Below are positions 8,460 to 15,854 of a stretch of DNA of 46,156 nt, piece by piece. Within the stretch, counting starts at the first letter, position 1, and each line of letters starts with the position of its first letter. Below the pieces are notes generated by a model, which ran no database searches, was not told the DNA's origin, and saw only the letters and a list, made by a program, of their open reading frames with translations. The position numbers and the translations under genes were made by a program. Origin of the DNA: Clostridia bacterium (GTDB lineage Bacteria; Bacillota; Clostridia; Oscillospirales; CAG-382); assembly GCA_017447445.1 (NCBI GenBank), contig JAFSNK010000009.1:1-46156 (forward strand), read 5' to 3'.

Positions 8460-8502
8460 ATCGGGCATCTATAACGGACTTGAGTTATGGATACCCGATT
8501 TT
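8460..8502 (+). terminator. tRNA-His terminator, repeat copy A
   Basis: Hairpin from ATCGGG (8460-8465) to CCCGAT (8494-8499), with inner pairing ATC/GAT and ATAAC/GTTAT, then TTTTCTTTTG. Nearly the same hairpin follows tRNA-Gln (21158-21198), with compensating base changes. It contains the core ATAACGGACTTGA, which is shared with copies at 12219-12250 and 20190-20221. Confidence 0.85.
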
Positions 8503-8526
8503 CTTTTGTTTTCACGCGGTTTTCTA

Positions 8527-8562
8527 TGTACGGAGCAGGTTCGGATGAGCCTGCTCCATACA
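8527..8562 (-). terminator. Terminator hairpin after recombinase remnant
   Basis: GGAGCAGG (8532-8539) pairs with CCTGCTCC (8550-8557), extended by TGTA/TACA. On the minus strand it is followed by TAGAAAACC, so the T-run is weak. It probably marks the 3' end of the former recombinase gene. Confidence 0.55.
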
Positions 8563-8583
8563 GTTTTCTACGATTTCGTTTTG

Positions 8584-8940
8584 TTATACCGACGCGATTT
8601 GCGGGACGTATTCGACGGATACGCCCTGCCGGGTGTCGGCTTTGACGTTGTGCCTGCGCGTAGGCAATACGGGAAATTCAATATACCCGACGAAGCGGTA
8701 GTAAACCGCCACCCGCTGCGTTCTGCTTTTGCCCACGCCTTCCGTCTCGTAAACGTCGATATGATCGATCAGTTCCTGCAAAAGCGGACGGGTGAGCGTC
8801 TGCACCTGAAGAAAGCGCCGGATCGCGTTCACGAAGGATTCCTGGCCGAGTTTCAGATCGTTGGCTTCGGCAAGGTCTTTCCGTAAGCAGCTGATCTTGT
8901 TTTTGAGTTCAAGATGCTCCGACTCGTATTTTTGAGACAT
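8584..8940 (-). pseudogene. C-terminal remnant of a large serine recombinase (DUF4368)
   Basis: 118 codons. The reading TLTRPLLQELIDHIDVYETEGVGKSRTQRVAVYYRFVGYIE is cut here for description only: key pieces are LTRPLLQELIDHI, VYETEG-GK-RTQ and YYRFVGYI, typical of the DUF4368 end of large serine recombinases such as those of clostridial transposons. A coiled-coil stretch (ELKNKISCLRKDLAEAN) precedes it. The resolvase catalytic domain, recombinase domain and zinc ribbon are missing; the gene is cut off at about 8940, where an unrelated AT-rich gene ends. It lies next to the 3' end of tRNA-His and points to a decayed mobile element. Confidence 0.85.
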
Positions 8941-8942
8941 GT

Positions 8943-9923
8943 TTAATAAGTCGGATAAATTGATTTTCCAAGGTATTTTCCGTTTAGAATGTCATTGTAA
9001 TCAACTATCACAAATTCAAACAAATGACGATTATAGACCAAATTATAAAGAGAAACTACTTTTGAATAAACCTCGCACTCGAAAAACGAGTTTGAATTAT
9101 ATGTGTTCACCGGAAAAGGTATTTCTGTGCTTATTGCGTTGAATTTATATAATTCATATTTTGGCTTTGAGCAACAGTATTTTTGAACTCTAATATCTAT
9201 TATAGATTGTCCAATCATTTTTGGATGAACACTTAAAAACACCTCATAAGAATCAAGAAATTCTTTTGCAACAGCCAAAATAGTTTCACACAATATCGAC
9301 CTTGTTGTAACTTCAGAATCTTTTTCTATTTCAACGCCATCTTTAATAACAACAGGTAACAACTTATGATTATTCATATTAAAGATATGTTCTTCTATAT
9401 TATTATCCACATGAGCCCCGATGGTATCAGAAATGATTTTTATTATCAAAAGTCTTGATAATGGCTCAACATCTGGTAGCTTCGTATCGATAACTATTTC
9501 ATTAAGCCAAGAATCAAAAGAGATATACACGCCCCAAAAGCCGCCAGTTTTAAACAGAGAATCAGAAATCTGCGGCCTAACGTCTGTACCTTGAATAGAA
9601 AACTGGAGTAAATTATATGTCGGCATAATATTCAAGCACATCATGGGATCATATAAAGGAAATAACAACTTTTTATCCAAATCAACTCTATGAATTAATG
9701 ATTTATTGCCGTTGCTTGGATCACCAAACAATATGGCTCTTAAAGAGTTTGCAATATTATTAGAATATTCTATTCTATCGTCGCTTTCAAGTTTAGAGTC
9801 CAAAGCGAGTTTTAATAAATTTTTAATTCCTTTTATCTTTTGTTCCAAATCTTTTTTAAGTTGATCTTTCGTCTTTTTCTGTGCGCTTTTTATCAAACTA
9901 TAATCACTCCATCCCTGACGCAC
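8943..9923 (-). CDS. Uncharacterised island protein (326 aa)
   Basis: Starts at GTG 9923 with a poor ribosome site and ends 2 nt before the recombinase remnant. It is AT-rich and clearly foreign in composition. The N-terminus is basic and helical (KKTKDQLKKDLEQKIKGI). The centre has W-L-NEIVIDTKLP, LSRLLIIKI and TIGAHVDNNI, which recalls a widespread family of unknown proteins with an SR-x(n)-GAHVD signature; this is a memory-based likeness only. No nuclease or NTPase motif was seen. Downstream of abiEi/abiEii and on the same strand, it may be cargo of the same element. A frameshift from the 60-codon frame just upstream cannot be excluded. Confidence 0.65.
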   Translation of the reverse strand: MRQGWSDYSLIKSAQKKTKDQLKKDLEQKIKGIKNLLKLALDSKLESDDRIEYSNNIANSLRAILFGDPSNGNKSLIHRVDLDKKLLFPLYDPMMCLNIMPTYNLLQFSIQGTDVRPQISDSLFKTGGFWGVYISFDSWLNEIVIDTKLPDVEPLSRLLIIKIISDTIGAHVDNNIEEHIFNMNNHKLLPVVIKDGVEIEKDSEVTTRSILCETILAVAKEFLDSYEVFLSVHPKMIGQSIIDIRVQKYCCSKPKYELYKFNAISTEIPFPVNTYNSNSFFECEVYSKVVSLYNLVYNRHLFEFVIVDYNDILNGKYLGKSIYPTY

Positions 9924-9928
9924 CTTTA

Positions 9929-10111
9929 TTATTTGGTGCTTGTTATTTCATTGAACAATTTGCCCGTAAAATCAGTGCTGAGTCCGATCTTGTAATAGAT
10001 TCCCAAATCGTCAATGATCTTCGTAAAGACTCTCTTTAACTGGCTTTCTCCATTTTCGACCTTTTTGATATTTTCGGCGGTAAGCGTATTTTGAAGCGTT
10101 CTAATAATCAA
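9929..10111 (-). CDS. Small hypothetical protein, possibly N-terminal piece of the next gene
   Basis: 60 codons, TTG start at 10111; the GGAGG upstream is about 15 nt away, which is too far. The sequence (SQLKRVFTKIIDDLGIYYKIG) looks like real protein. Its stop lies six bases before the GTG of the 326-aa gene. It is either a small partner of that gene or the start of one longer gene broken by a stop and frame change. Confidence 0.4.
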   Translation of the reverse strand: MIIRTLQNTLTAENIKKVENGESQLKRVFTKIIDDLGIYYKIGLSTDFTGKLFNEITSTK

Positions 10112-10167
10112 ATCTCGTTTTTCCTGCCTCCTTTGATTCCATAATGAATTATGCTTCTATAAACGAG

Positions 10168-11061
10168 CTATTCCCATATTTGCTTGCTGACAACCCAAGT
10201 TTTTGAATAATCATCTCCGTAAACAACCGCCTGATAGGGCGGAAGAAGAAACATGCGAATTGTTTCAAGAACAGTATCGAAGTTGCTTTCCGCATTGACC
10301 TTTTTGCAAAATGCCATCCACTTTTTTTGCATGGCGTCGTCGCCAGAGAACGAGAGCATTTGATCGAACTGCTCAACGGTAAACGCGCGATCACGGTTTG
10401 CAAACGTCTTTTTCAGAGCTTCGGTCAGTGTTTTTCCGTCGAAATCAAACTTATTTGCGAGATAATAAATATCGTAATAATCCTTCATCCGGCTGGAGAA
10501 TTCCATAAGCCCGAGTATCGCGTCAAGCTTTTCGGCTACGGTCGTTTCGATGGAGTATGTGTTTACGGTAGGTGCCGGAAATTCATTAAGCTGTGTCGGG
10601 AGTTTGCGCTTTTTCGCACCCGGCACGATAACGTCGCCGATGCCGAAGTCGATGCCGAACGGAGTGCGAGTATTCTTGATCCGCGCAACGATGTCGGCGT
10701 GAATGCCGGGGTATTGTTTATTGATCGAAATCGGAGAAACGCCTTTGATCTCAAAAGTGATAAATTCGTTTGTTTCGTCCGCTTCTATGATCTCGCTGAT
10801 GACTTCACGGAGTTTTTCGGGGGTATTCGGTATTTTGCGGAGCATAAAGTCCACATCTACGGTCACACGGCTATCGAACTCAGTCAGGGTATAGAGGAAC
10901 AAGCCGCCTTTAAGCACAAAGTTGTCAGCATATTTTGATTTTTCAAGGCGGCGTAGAAACTCTTCCTGGCAGAAAAGCTGCATACAAAGTTGATTGCTTC
11001 TGCCGGTCTCTTTTGCTTTGTTCCGCAGTCTGGCGAGAACCGAAGCACCTATATCAGCCAT
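10168..11061 (-). CDS. abiEii: AbiEii-type nucleotidyltransferase toxin
   Basis: 297 residues. All four motifs of the AbiEii/AbiGii family are visible: KGG (51-53) leading to DVDF (69-72), FGIDFGIGD (135-143), ETTVAEKLDAI (172-182) and SSRMKDYYDIYYLA (189-202). Members are DNA polymerase beta-like nucleotidyltransferases; studied ones modify tRNA or bind GTP and halt growth, forming the toxin of type IV toxin-antitoxin and phage-abortive systems. The ATG overlaps the stop of abiEi by 8 nt, the usual coupled arrangement. Composition is AT-rich relative to the host genes, which supports transfer. The motifs look intact, so it is probably active. Confidence 0.93.
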   Translation of the reverse strand: MADIGASVLARLRNKAKETGRSNQLCMQLFCQEEFLRRLEKSKYADNFVLKGGLFLYTLTEFDSRVTVDVDFMLRKIPNTPEKLREVISEIIEADETNEFITFEIKGVSPISINKQYPGIHADIVARIKNTRTPFGIDFGIGDVIVPGAKKRKLPTQLNEFPAPTVNTYSIETTVAEKLDAILGLMEFSSRMKDYYDIYYLANKFDFDGKTLTEALKKTFANRDRAFTVEQFDQMLSFSGDDAMQKKWMAFCKKVNAESNFDTVLETIRMFLLPPYQAVVYGDDYSKTWVVSKQIWE

Positions 11062-11659
11062 TGAGTAGCACCTCCATCATATCAGTAACCTTTTTATAAA
11101 CACGAAGCTTTTTTGCGTACCTGCTGAGATTAGCAAGATTCTTTTCTTTATCGTTCGCATAGGCGTTTACTGCTTTTGCGAACAGCTCGTTATCCAGTTT
11201 AGTGCGATATTTGAAGCAGTCACAGATCGTGCGCTCTTTGTCGTAAATCGGAAGTGTCGTTCCGTCGAAATCTGCTTCTGTTTTGCCAAGATCGTAAACG
11301 TCGGGCTGGATATAATACGCCTTGAAAGGTACGCCGGCTGTTTTCAGTTTTGGCTGTGAGACAGCACGCGGAACGGCGATGGACCATTCGCGGGGTGTGA
11401 AATCAGTATATCCGTAATGGAAAAGCGCGGATTCTACACATACGATCCCTTCCGGGATGAGACGGGAGAGATACTCCGCCTCTGTAATATCAAGATCACC
11501 GGCAAGCTGATAAAACCCATGGCGAATGCGTTCAAGCACTCCGTCAGTCACGAGCTTTCCGATGTCGGATTTATAAAGACCGGCAGCAAGAAACTCGGAG
11601 GTTTTTGCTATACCGCCGGAGTCATTTATCACTTTTTTTGCAATTTCGGCTTTTGTCAT
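11054..11659 (-). CDS. abiEi: AbiEi-type antitoxin / transcriptional regulator
   Basis: 201 residues. An N-terminal winged-helix region (KAEIAKKVINDSGGIAKTSEFLAAG, split as IAKKVI and TSEFLAAG) precedes the AbiEi antitoxin fold with PEGIVCVESALFHYGYT, PREWSIAVPR, and the C-terminal TICDCFKYRTKLD. In this family the antitoxin represses its own operon and neutralises AbiEii without stable binding (type IV). It is the first gene of the pair and has its own promoter at 11709-11737. Length is typical. Confidence 0.93.
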   Translation of the reverse strand: MTKAEIAKKVINDSGGIAKTSEFLAAGLYKSDIGKLVTDGVLERIRHGFYQLAGDLDITEAEYLSRLIPEGIVCVESALFHYGYTDFTPREWSIAVPRAVSQPKLKTAGVPFKAYYIQPDVYDLGKTEADFDGTTLPIYDKERTICDCFKYRTKLDNELFAKAVNAYANDKEKNLANLSRYAKKLRVYKKVTDMMEVLLNG

Positions 11660-11708
11660 TGCACTATCACTTTCTTCTTACAAATTAGGCAAACTGATTG
11701 ACGATAAT

Positions 11709-11737
11709 AGTATAGCACATAGTCTTCAAATAATCAA
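11709..11737 (-). promoter_or_regulatory. abiE promoter
   Basis: On the minus strand: TTGATT (11737-11732), a 17-nt spacer and TATACT (11714-11709), 50 nt upstream of abiEi. AT-rich flanks could hold AbiEi operators, but no clear inverted repeat was identified. Confidence 0.65.
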
Positions 11738-11799
11738 TACTTTTTTCGTACAATTCTGTGAATTTGCAAGAAAAAGCGGAGCCGAAGCCCCGCCTTTTC

Positions 11800-12096
11800 T
11801 CATATGCAGATCAATTTGTTCATTACAACCTCGTTGACACGGTCGCGAATGTTGTTCATGGCACCGATCCACGCCATCTGGTCGTGGCGTTTGAATTCCT
11901 CTGTGACGCCTTCCTGCTTGGCAAACTGTCTTACCAGCTGAAAACACATTTCATCTGCCTGCTCGTTGACTTCGCGCAGATAAGAATTCAGCGTCCTGTT
12001 CATCCTCATAACGTTAACGGTTGTCGGACGGTTTTCCTTTAAATACTGATAGTGCCGCTGTCCCCAAATTCCTACGCCTTTTAAGTTGTCTTTCAT
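11800..12096 (-). CDS. tnpV: TnpV-like transposon-encoded protein
   Basis: 98 residues from the ATG at 12096, preceded by AAAGGAGG eight to nine bases upstream; the frame is open further up but that part runs through repeat copy B and is not conserved. Matches TnpV of Tn4451-type clostridial elements in HYQYLKENRP, EGVTEEFKRHDQMAWIGAMNNIR and the ending EVVMNKLI (given as separate motifs). Its molecular role is not established. Together with the recombinase remnant it marks 8.5-12.3 kb as a decayed mobile element. Confidence 0.85.
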   Translation of the reverse strand: MKDNLKGVGIWGQRHYQYLKENRPTTVNVMRMNRTLNSYLREVNEQADEMCFQLVRQFAKQEGVTEEFKRHDQMAWIGAMNNIRDRVNEVVMNKLICI

Positions 12097-12218
12097 ATGC
12101 AAATACCTCCTTTGCGACTCTATTGTACCGCAAAGAAAACAAAAAGAAAAATGTGCGATTCGGCTGCTTTTCCGCTTGAATATTGGCTGTCCGGCTCCGT
12201 TTGAAAATGTGGTTTTAA

Positions 12219-12250
12219 TCAAGTCCGTTATCGATATTCGCACCAGAAAA
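12219..12250 (-). repeat. Repeat copy B (32 nt, minus orientation)
   Basis: Reverse complement of this segment equals copy C (20190-20221) at 31 of 32 positions; the pieces are TTTTCTGGTGCGAATATCG and ATAACGGACTTGA. As in copy C, it directly follows the T-tract of a hairpin (12251-12279 read on the minus strand). It marks the right boundary of the AT-rich AbiE island. Confidence 0.85.
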
Positions 12251-12279
12251 AAAGTGCTTGCTTCGGCAGGCGCTTTTTT
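12251..12279. terminator. Bidirectional terminator hairpin
   Basis: AAAGTGCTTGC (12251-12261) pairs with GCAGGCGCTTT (12266-12276) over a TTCG tetraloop, with T-runs on both strands. Which gene it serves is unclear: to its right only about 110 bp separate it from the next gene, and that stretch (12280-12390) contains only a promoter. It is likely the end of the island. Confidence 0.7.
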
Positions 12280-12332
12280 CAATGAAGGCGCTCTCGCGGA
12301 GCTGATGAAGGAACGGGGACGTCACTTTTTTC

Positions 12333-12361
12333 TTGCAATGGAAGCATAAATATGTTATCAT
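12333..12361 (+). promoter_or_regulatory. Promoter of the GH172-like gene
   Basis: TTGCAA (12333-12338), a 17-nt spacer and TATCAT (12356-12361), 28 nt before the ATG. The ribosome site is GAGGTG. Confidence 0.6.
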
Positions 12362-12389
12362 ATAAACACTACGAAACGAGGTGTGAACT

Positions 12390-13490
12390 ATGCTTAACTA
12401 TATAAACCCGCTTTGGGAGCATCCGGCGGCGAGATCCCGCGCGATAACCGCGGAAAACCCCGACGGAGCCGCCGGCGGGGGCGCGCGCTTCCCGGCGCAG
12501 CCCGGATCGGCTTCTTCCGCGCTGGGCGACGGCTGGAAGACCCGTCCGAGCGTGCATATCGCCTCGGGCGAGACGTTTCCGGTCGCGGATATCGAAGGCC
12601 CCGGGATGATAAGGCATATCTGGATAACCTGCCTTTCCGACGGCAGCGCTTTCCGCATGCCCTGGCAGCGCGGCGTTCATCCCTGGCGGGATATGATACT
12701 GCGTATGTACTGGGACGGGCAGGAGGCGCCGTCGGTTGAATGTCCGCTGGGCGATTTCTTTGCGAACGGCTGGGGGAAAGTCGCGTTCATAAGCTCCGCC
12801 GCCGTCTGCGTGAACCCGGGGAACGCCATGAACTGCTACTGGCAGATGCCCTTCCGCACGCGCTGCCGCATTACTCTGGAAAACCGCGCGCCGGACGGCT
12901 TCACGCTTTATTACCAGATCGATTATTCACTGCAGGACCTTCCCGCGGAGATATGTTATTTTCACGCGCAGTTCCGCCGCAGCAACCCCACGCAGCGCAA
13001 AACGCCGCACGTTATTCTGGACGGCGTGAAAGGGAAAGGCCAGTACGTAGGCACATACATCTGCTGGGGCAGCAATTCGCCCGGCTGGTGGGGCGAAGGG
13101 GAAGTGAAGTTCTATATCGACGGCGACTCCTCGCACCCCACGATCTGCGGCACCGGGACGGAGGATTATTTCTGCGGATCGTATAACTTCGAAAACACCG
13201 AAACGCACCGATATCAGGAGTTCTGCACTCCCTACGCCGGAATGCCGCAGGTCATCCGCCCGGACGGCGTTTATCAGTCGCAGACGCGGTTCGGTATGTA
13301 CCGCTGGCATATAGTCGATCCCGTATATTTCGACGAGCGGATAAAGGTCGATATCCAGGCACTCGGCTGGACCGAGCACGGAAAGTTCAAATGTCTTTCG
13401 GACGACGTCGCCTCCGCCGCGTTCTGGTATCAGACTCTGCCGTCCGCTCCGTTCTCGCCGCTCCCCGCGCGCGAGGATATGGAAGTGTGA
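12390..13490 (+). CDS. GH172 / DUF2961 family glycoside hydrolase
   Basis: 366 residues with no signal peptide, so cytoplasmic. DUF2961 signatures: ADIEGPGMIRHIWIT, LRMYWDGQEAPSVECPLGDFF, NCYWQMPF, ENRAPDGFTLYYQIDY, GWWGEGEVKFYIDGD and GTGTEDYFCGSYNF. Known members (family GH172) form and cleave difructose anhydrides or cut arabinan-type furanosides; the Glu in GTEDYF is the expected nucleophile. The specificity here, fructan or arabinofuranoside, cannot be told. It is a lone gene with its own promoter and no transporter beside it. Confidence 0.9.
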   Translation: MLNYINPLWEHPAARSRAITAENPDGAAGGGARFPAQPGSASSALGDGWKTRPSVHIASGETFPVADIEGPGMIRHIWITCLSDGSAFRMPWQRGVHPWRDMILRMYWDGQEAPSVECPLGDFFANGWGKVAFISSAAVCVNPGNAMNCYWQMPFRTRCRITLENRAPDGFTLYYQIDYSLQDLPAEICYFHAQFRRSNPTQRKTPHVILDGVKGKGQYVGTYICWGSNSPGWWGEGEVKFYIDGDSSHPTICGTGTEDYFCGSYNFENTETHRYQEFCTPYAGMPQVIRPDGVYQSQTRFGMYRWHIVDPVYFDERIKVDIQALGWTEHGKFKCLSDDVASAAFWYQTLPSAPFSPLPAREDMEV

Positions 13491-13517
13491 TTTTTTCAAC
13501 CGATTTTTCCAAGACTA

Positions 13518-13546
13518 TTGACAAAATACGCAAAAGTGCGTATATT
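13518..13546 (+). promoter_or_regulatory. Promoter of the polyamine operon
   Basis: TTGACA (13518-13523), a 17-nt spacer and TATATT (13541-13546). Transcription should begin near 13553, leaving a leader of about 340 nt before speA. Confidence 0.85.
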
Positions 13547-13552
13547 ATATTT

Positions 13553-13891
13553 AGACTTTGTATTCAGCATAGAGTCAAAGCGATTCTACGGGTCACTCCG
13601 CGCGCGGAGTCAAGGCAACGGACAGCCGGGCCCACTGCCGAACGGCGGGAAGACCGCCTTATTGATCGAGTTAAGAGCTCGAATTTTATAAGTTGGTTAC
13701 TTAAAAACCGAAATGCGTTAAACGCAAACTTGTGAAACGGTCAATAAAGAGCAGTAAAAGTTTTGTTGCTATATAGGCTCTGTGTAACACCCGCGTTACA
13801 GTCGCGGGCAAAGTTGCATTCCCGGCAAAGAACGATCGGAACGCAGGCGGCATTTACGCGGCCTGCGTTTTTTGTTGTAAAGAGGTTCATT
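13553..13891 (+). promoter_or_regulatory. Structured 5' leader of the polyamine operon (candidate riboswitch or attenuator)
   Basis: Several perfect hairpins are visible in order: ACTCCGCG/CGCGGAGT (13595-13610), GGCGG-GAAGA-CCGCC, TCGAG/CTCGA, TGCG/CGCA, CCCGCG/CGCGGG around TTACAGT (13790-13808), and then a terminator hairpin at 13840-13873 just before the speA ribosome site. AAGGC and GCCTT enclose the second group. I do not recognise a T-box, SAM, lysine, guanidine or cobalamin consensus. A stand-alone ncRNA ending at that terminator is the main alternative. Confidence 0.6.
13840..13873 (+). terminator. Leader terminator before speA
   Basis: AACGCAGGC (13840-13848) pairs perfectly with GCCTGCGTT (13861-13869), followed by TTTTTT. 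It lies 19 nt upstream of the speA start, so expression of the whole operon must pass it. Confidence 0.85.
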
Positions 13892-15370
13892 ATGGAAGAG
13901 AAAAACGTTTTCGGCTTCGAAGAAAAGGAGCTCGACCAGAACGAGGCGCCGATATACGAAGCGCTTCAAAGGTTCAGACAAATGCGCGTGGTGCCTTTTG
14001 ACGTTCCCGGGCACAAGCATGGGCGCGGGAACCCGGAATTAACGGCGTTTTTGGGCGAAAAATGCGTCGGCATCGACGTGAACAGCATGAAACCGCTGGA
14101 TAACCTTTGCCACCCGGTATCGGTGATCCGCCGCGCGGAGGAGCTTGCGGCGGACGCGTTCGGCGCGGCGCACGCCTTTTTAATGGTAGGCGGCACCACC
14201 AGCGCGGTGCAGAGTATGGTGCTTGCCACCTGCAAGCGCGGCGACAAGATTATACTACCGCGCAACGTGCACCGCAGCGTTATAAACGCGCTGGTGCTCT
14301 GCGGCGCGGTTCCGGTCTACGTCAATCCGGAAGTCGACGTGCGCCTTGGTATCTCGCTCGGTATGCAGCGCGAGCAGGTCGCGAAAGCGATCGCCGAGAA
14401 CCCGGACGCGGTGGCGGTGCTGGTGAACAACCCCACCTACTACGGAGTCTGCAGCGATATGCGCTCGATAGTGCAGATGGCGCACGACGTGGGCATGGTC
14501 TGCCTTGCGGACGAAGCGCACGGCACGCATTTCTATTTCGGCGCCGGGATGCCTTTGACGGCGATGAAAGCCGGCGCGGATATGGCGGCGGTCTCGATGC
14601 ACAAAAGTGGCGGCAGCTTGACTCAGTCGTCCCTGCTGCTCGTCGGCCCCAACGTAAGCGTGGGGCACGTCCGGCAGATAATAAACCTCACCCAGACCAC
14701 CTCCGGCAGCTATCTGCTTATGTCGAGTCTGGATATATCCCGCCGCAACCTCGCGCTGCGCGGCAGGGAAGTGTTCGCCAAGGTCGTGAGCATGGCGGAC
14801 TACGCGCGTGAGGAGATAAACGAAATAGGCGGCTACTACGCCTTCGGCAAGGAGCTTGTAAACGGAAATTCCGTTTTCGATTTCGACCCGACCAAGTTAA
14901 GTATCCACACCCGCGACATAGGGCTTGCCGGCATAGAGGTTTACGATATTTTGCGCGACGAATACGATATACAGATCGAGTTCGGCGACATCGGCAACAT
15001 ACTCGCCTATCTTTCCATCGGCGACCGCCCGCAGGAGCTGGAACGGCTCGTGAGCGCGCTGGCGGAGATCCGCCGCCGCCATCAGAAAGACCCGACGGGC
15101 CTGCTGAGCCAGGAATATATCGACCCGATAGTCGTCACCAGCCCGCAGGAGGCGTTCTACGCCGAAAAGCGCAGCGTCCCCATAACCGAAAGCGCGGGGC
15201 TTGTCTGCTCGGAGTTCGTTATGTGCTATCCGCCGGGAATCCCCATTCTTTCCCCGGGCGAAAAAATAACGAAAGAGATCCTGGATTATATTCAGTATGC
15301 CAAGGACAAGGGCTGCTCCATGACCGGCCCCGAGGATCCTGAGATAAACAACATAAACGTGTTGGTGTAA
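13892..15370 (+). CDS. speA: Arginine decarboxylase (fold type I, Orn/Lys/Arg family)
   Basis: 492 residues from the ATG at 13892 (AGAGG seven bases upstream); the frame is open into the leader, but the extra part is not conserved. A PLP enzyme of the Bacillus SpeA type: PFDVPGHKHGRG, GTTSAVQSM, LADEAHGTHFYF with Asp207, SMHKSGGSLTQSS with PLP-lysine Lys238, and the C-terminal CYPPGIPILSPGE. Lysine or ornithine decarboxylases share this fold. The adjacent agmatinase makes arginine the likely substrate: arginine to agmatine, then putrescine. Confidence 0.9.
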   Translation: MEEKNVFGFEEKELDQNEAPIYEALQRFRQMRVVPFDVPGHKHGRGNPELTAFLGEKCVGIDVNSMKPLDNLCHPVSVIRRAEELAADAFGAAHAFLMVGGTTSAVQSMVLATCKRGDKIILPRNVHRSVINALVLCGAVPVYVNPEVDVRLGISLGMQREQVAKAIAENPDAVAVLVNNPTYYGVCSDMRSIVQMAHDVGMVCLADEAHGTHFYFGAGMPLTAMKAGADMAAVSMHKSGGSLTQSSLLLVGPNVSVGHVRQIINLTQTTSGSYLLMSSLDISRRNLALRGREVFAKVVSMADYAREEINEIGGYYAFGKELVNGNSVFDFDPTKLSIHTRDIGLAGIEVYDILRDEYDIQIEFGDIGNILAYLSIGDRPQELERLVSALAEIRRRHQKDPTGLLSQEYIDPIVVTSPQEAFYAEKRSVPITESAGLVCSEFVMCYPPGIPILSPGEKITKEILDYIQYAKDKGCSMTGPEDPEINNINVLV

Positions 15371-15383
15371 GGGAGGAATAAAA

Positions 15384-15809
15384 ATGCTGAAGGAACTGTT
15401 TAAGAATCTGTTCGGTAAGAAAAAAGAAAAAGAACTCCCCGGGAATACACCTGCCGCAAATCACGCGGATTGCAGTTGGAACAGGTTGTGGGAAGCATAC
15501 GGCAGCGGTAAACTGGATGAAATCGACCACGGAGCATACCTTCTCTGCGAATACGAAAGCGGTATAAACGGCGACGGACACAGCTGCTATATTTTCAACT
15601 GCGTCAACGGCGGACAGGATATGCCCGCCATGCTTGACGAACTGAAAAAAGTATTGCCGCAGCAGTTTTATGAGTATTTCAAAAAGGCATACGATTCATA
15701 CGAAACCGATAAAGAAGATGAAATCTGTACCGCCGCAGACGATTACTTTTATAAAAACGAAGAAGAAATAATCGGTATTCTGCAAAAGGTCGCAGACGAG
15801 AAGTTCTAA
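15384..15809 (+). CDS. Small hypothetical protein in the polyamine operon
   Basis: 141 residues with no signal peptide; a basic N-terminal stretch (KNLFGKKKEKE) precedes a domain with YLLCEYESGINGDGHSCYIFN and LPQQFYEYFKKAYDSYE, which faintly recalls DMP19/DUF4375-like proteins (G-x-x-YFFN). It is 13 nt after speA with ribosome site GGGAGGA, and 45 nt before speE. Its codon use is slightly less GC-rich than the flanking enzymes, which suggests a later insertion into an otherwise standard gene order. It has no known link to polyamines. Confidence 0.65.
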   Translation: MLKELFKNLFGKKKEKELPGNTPAANHADCSWNRLWEAYGSGKLDEIDHGAYLLCEYESGINGDGHSCYIFNCVNGGQDMPAMLDELKKVLPQQFYEYFKKAYDSYETDKEDEICTAADDYFYKNEEEIIGILQKVADEKF

Positions 15810-15854
15810 CAATTACATCTGACAATGCATTTAAGCATTTAAACGAGGTACGCC

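Noticed and set aside
12086..12349. Open frame of 87 codons on the + strand with a protein-like tail (ALAELMKERGRHFF)
   Set aside because: It runs through repeat copy B and the terminator hairpin, starts inside the tnpV leader on the opposite strand and has no ribosome site. At most its tail is a gene remnant.
12390..12680. GC-rich overlapping frames within the GH172-like gene
   Set aside because: They are shadow frames without ribosome sites; the DUF2961 frame explains the whole interval.
13553..13891. Candidate T-box, tmRNA, RNase P or 6S RNA
   Set aside because: No T-box core (AGGGTGG-CACCGCG), no RNase P signature (GAGGAAAGTCC), no tRNA-like ends of tmRNA, and the size and hairpin plan do not fit 6S. 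Left as an unassigned leader.
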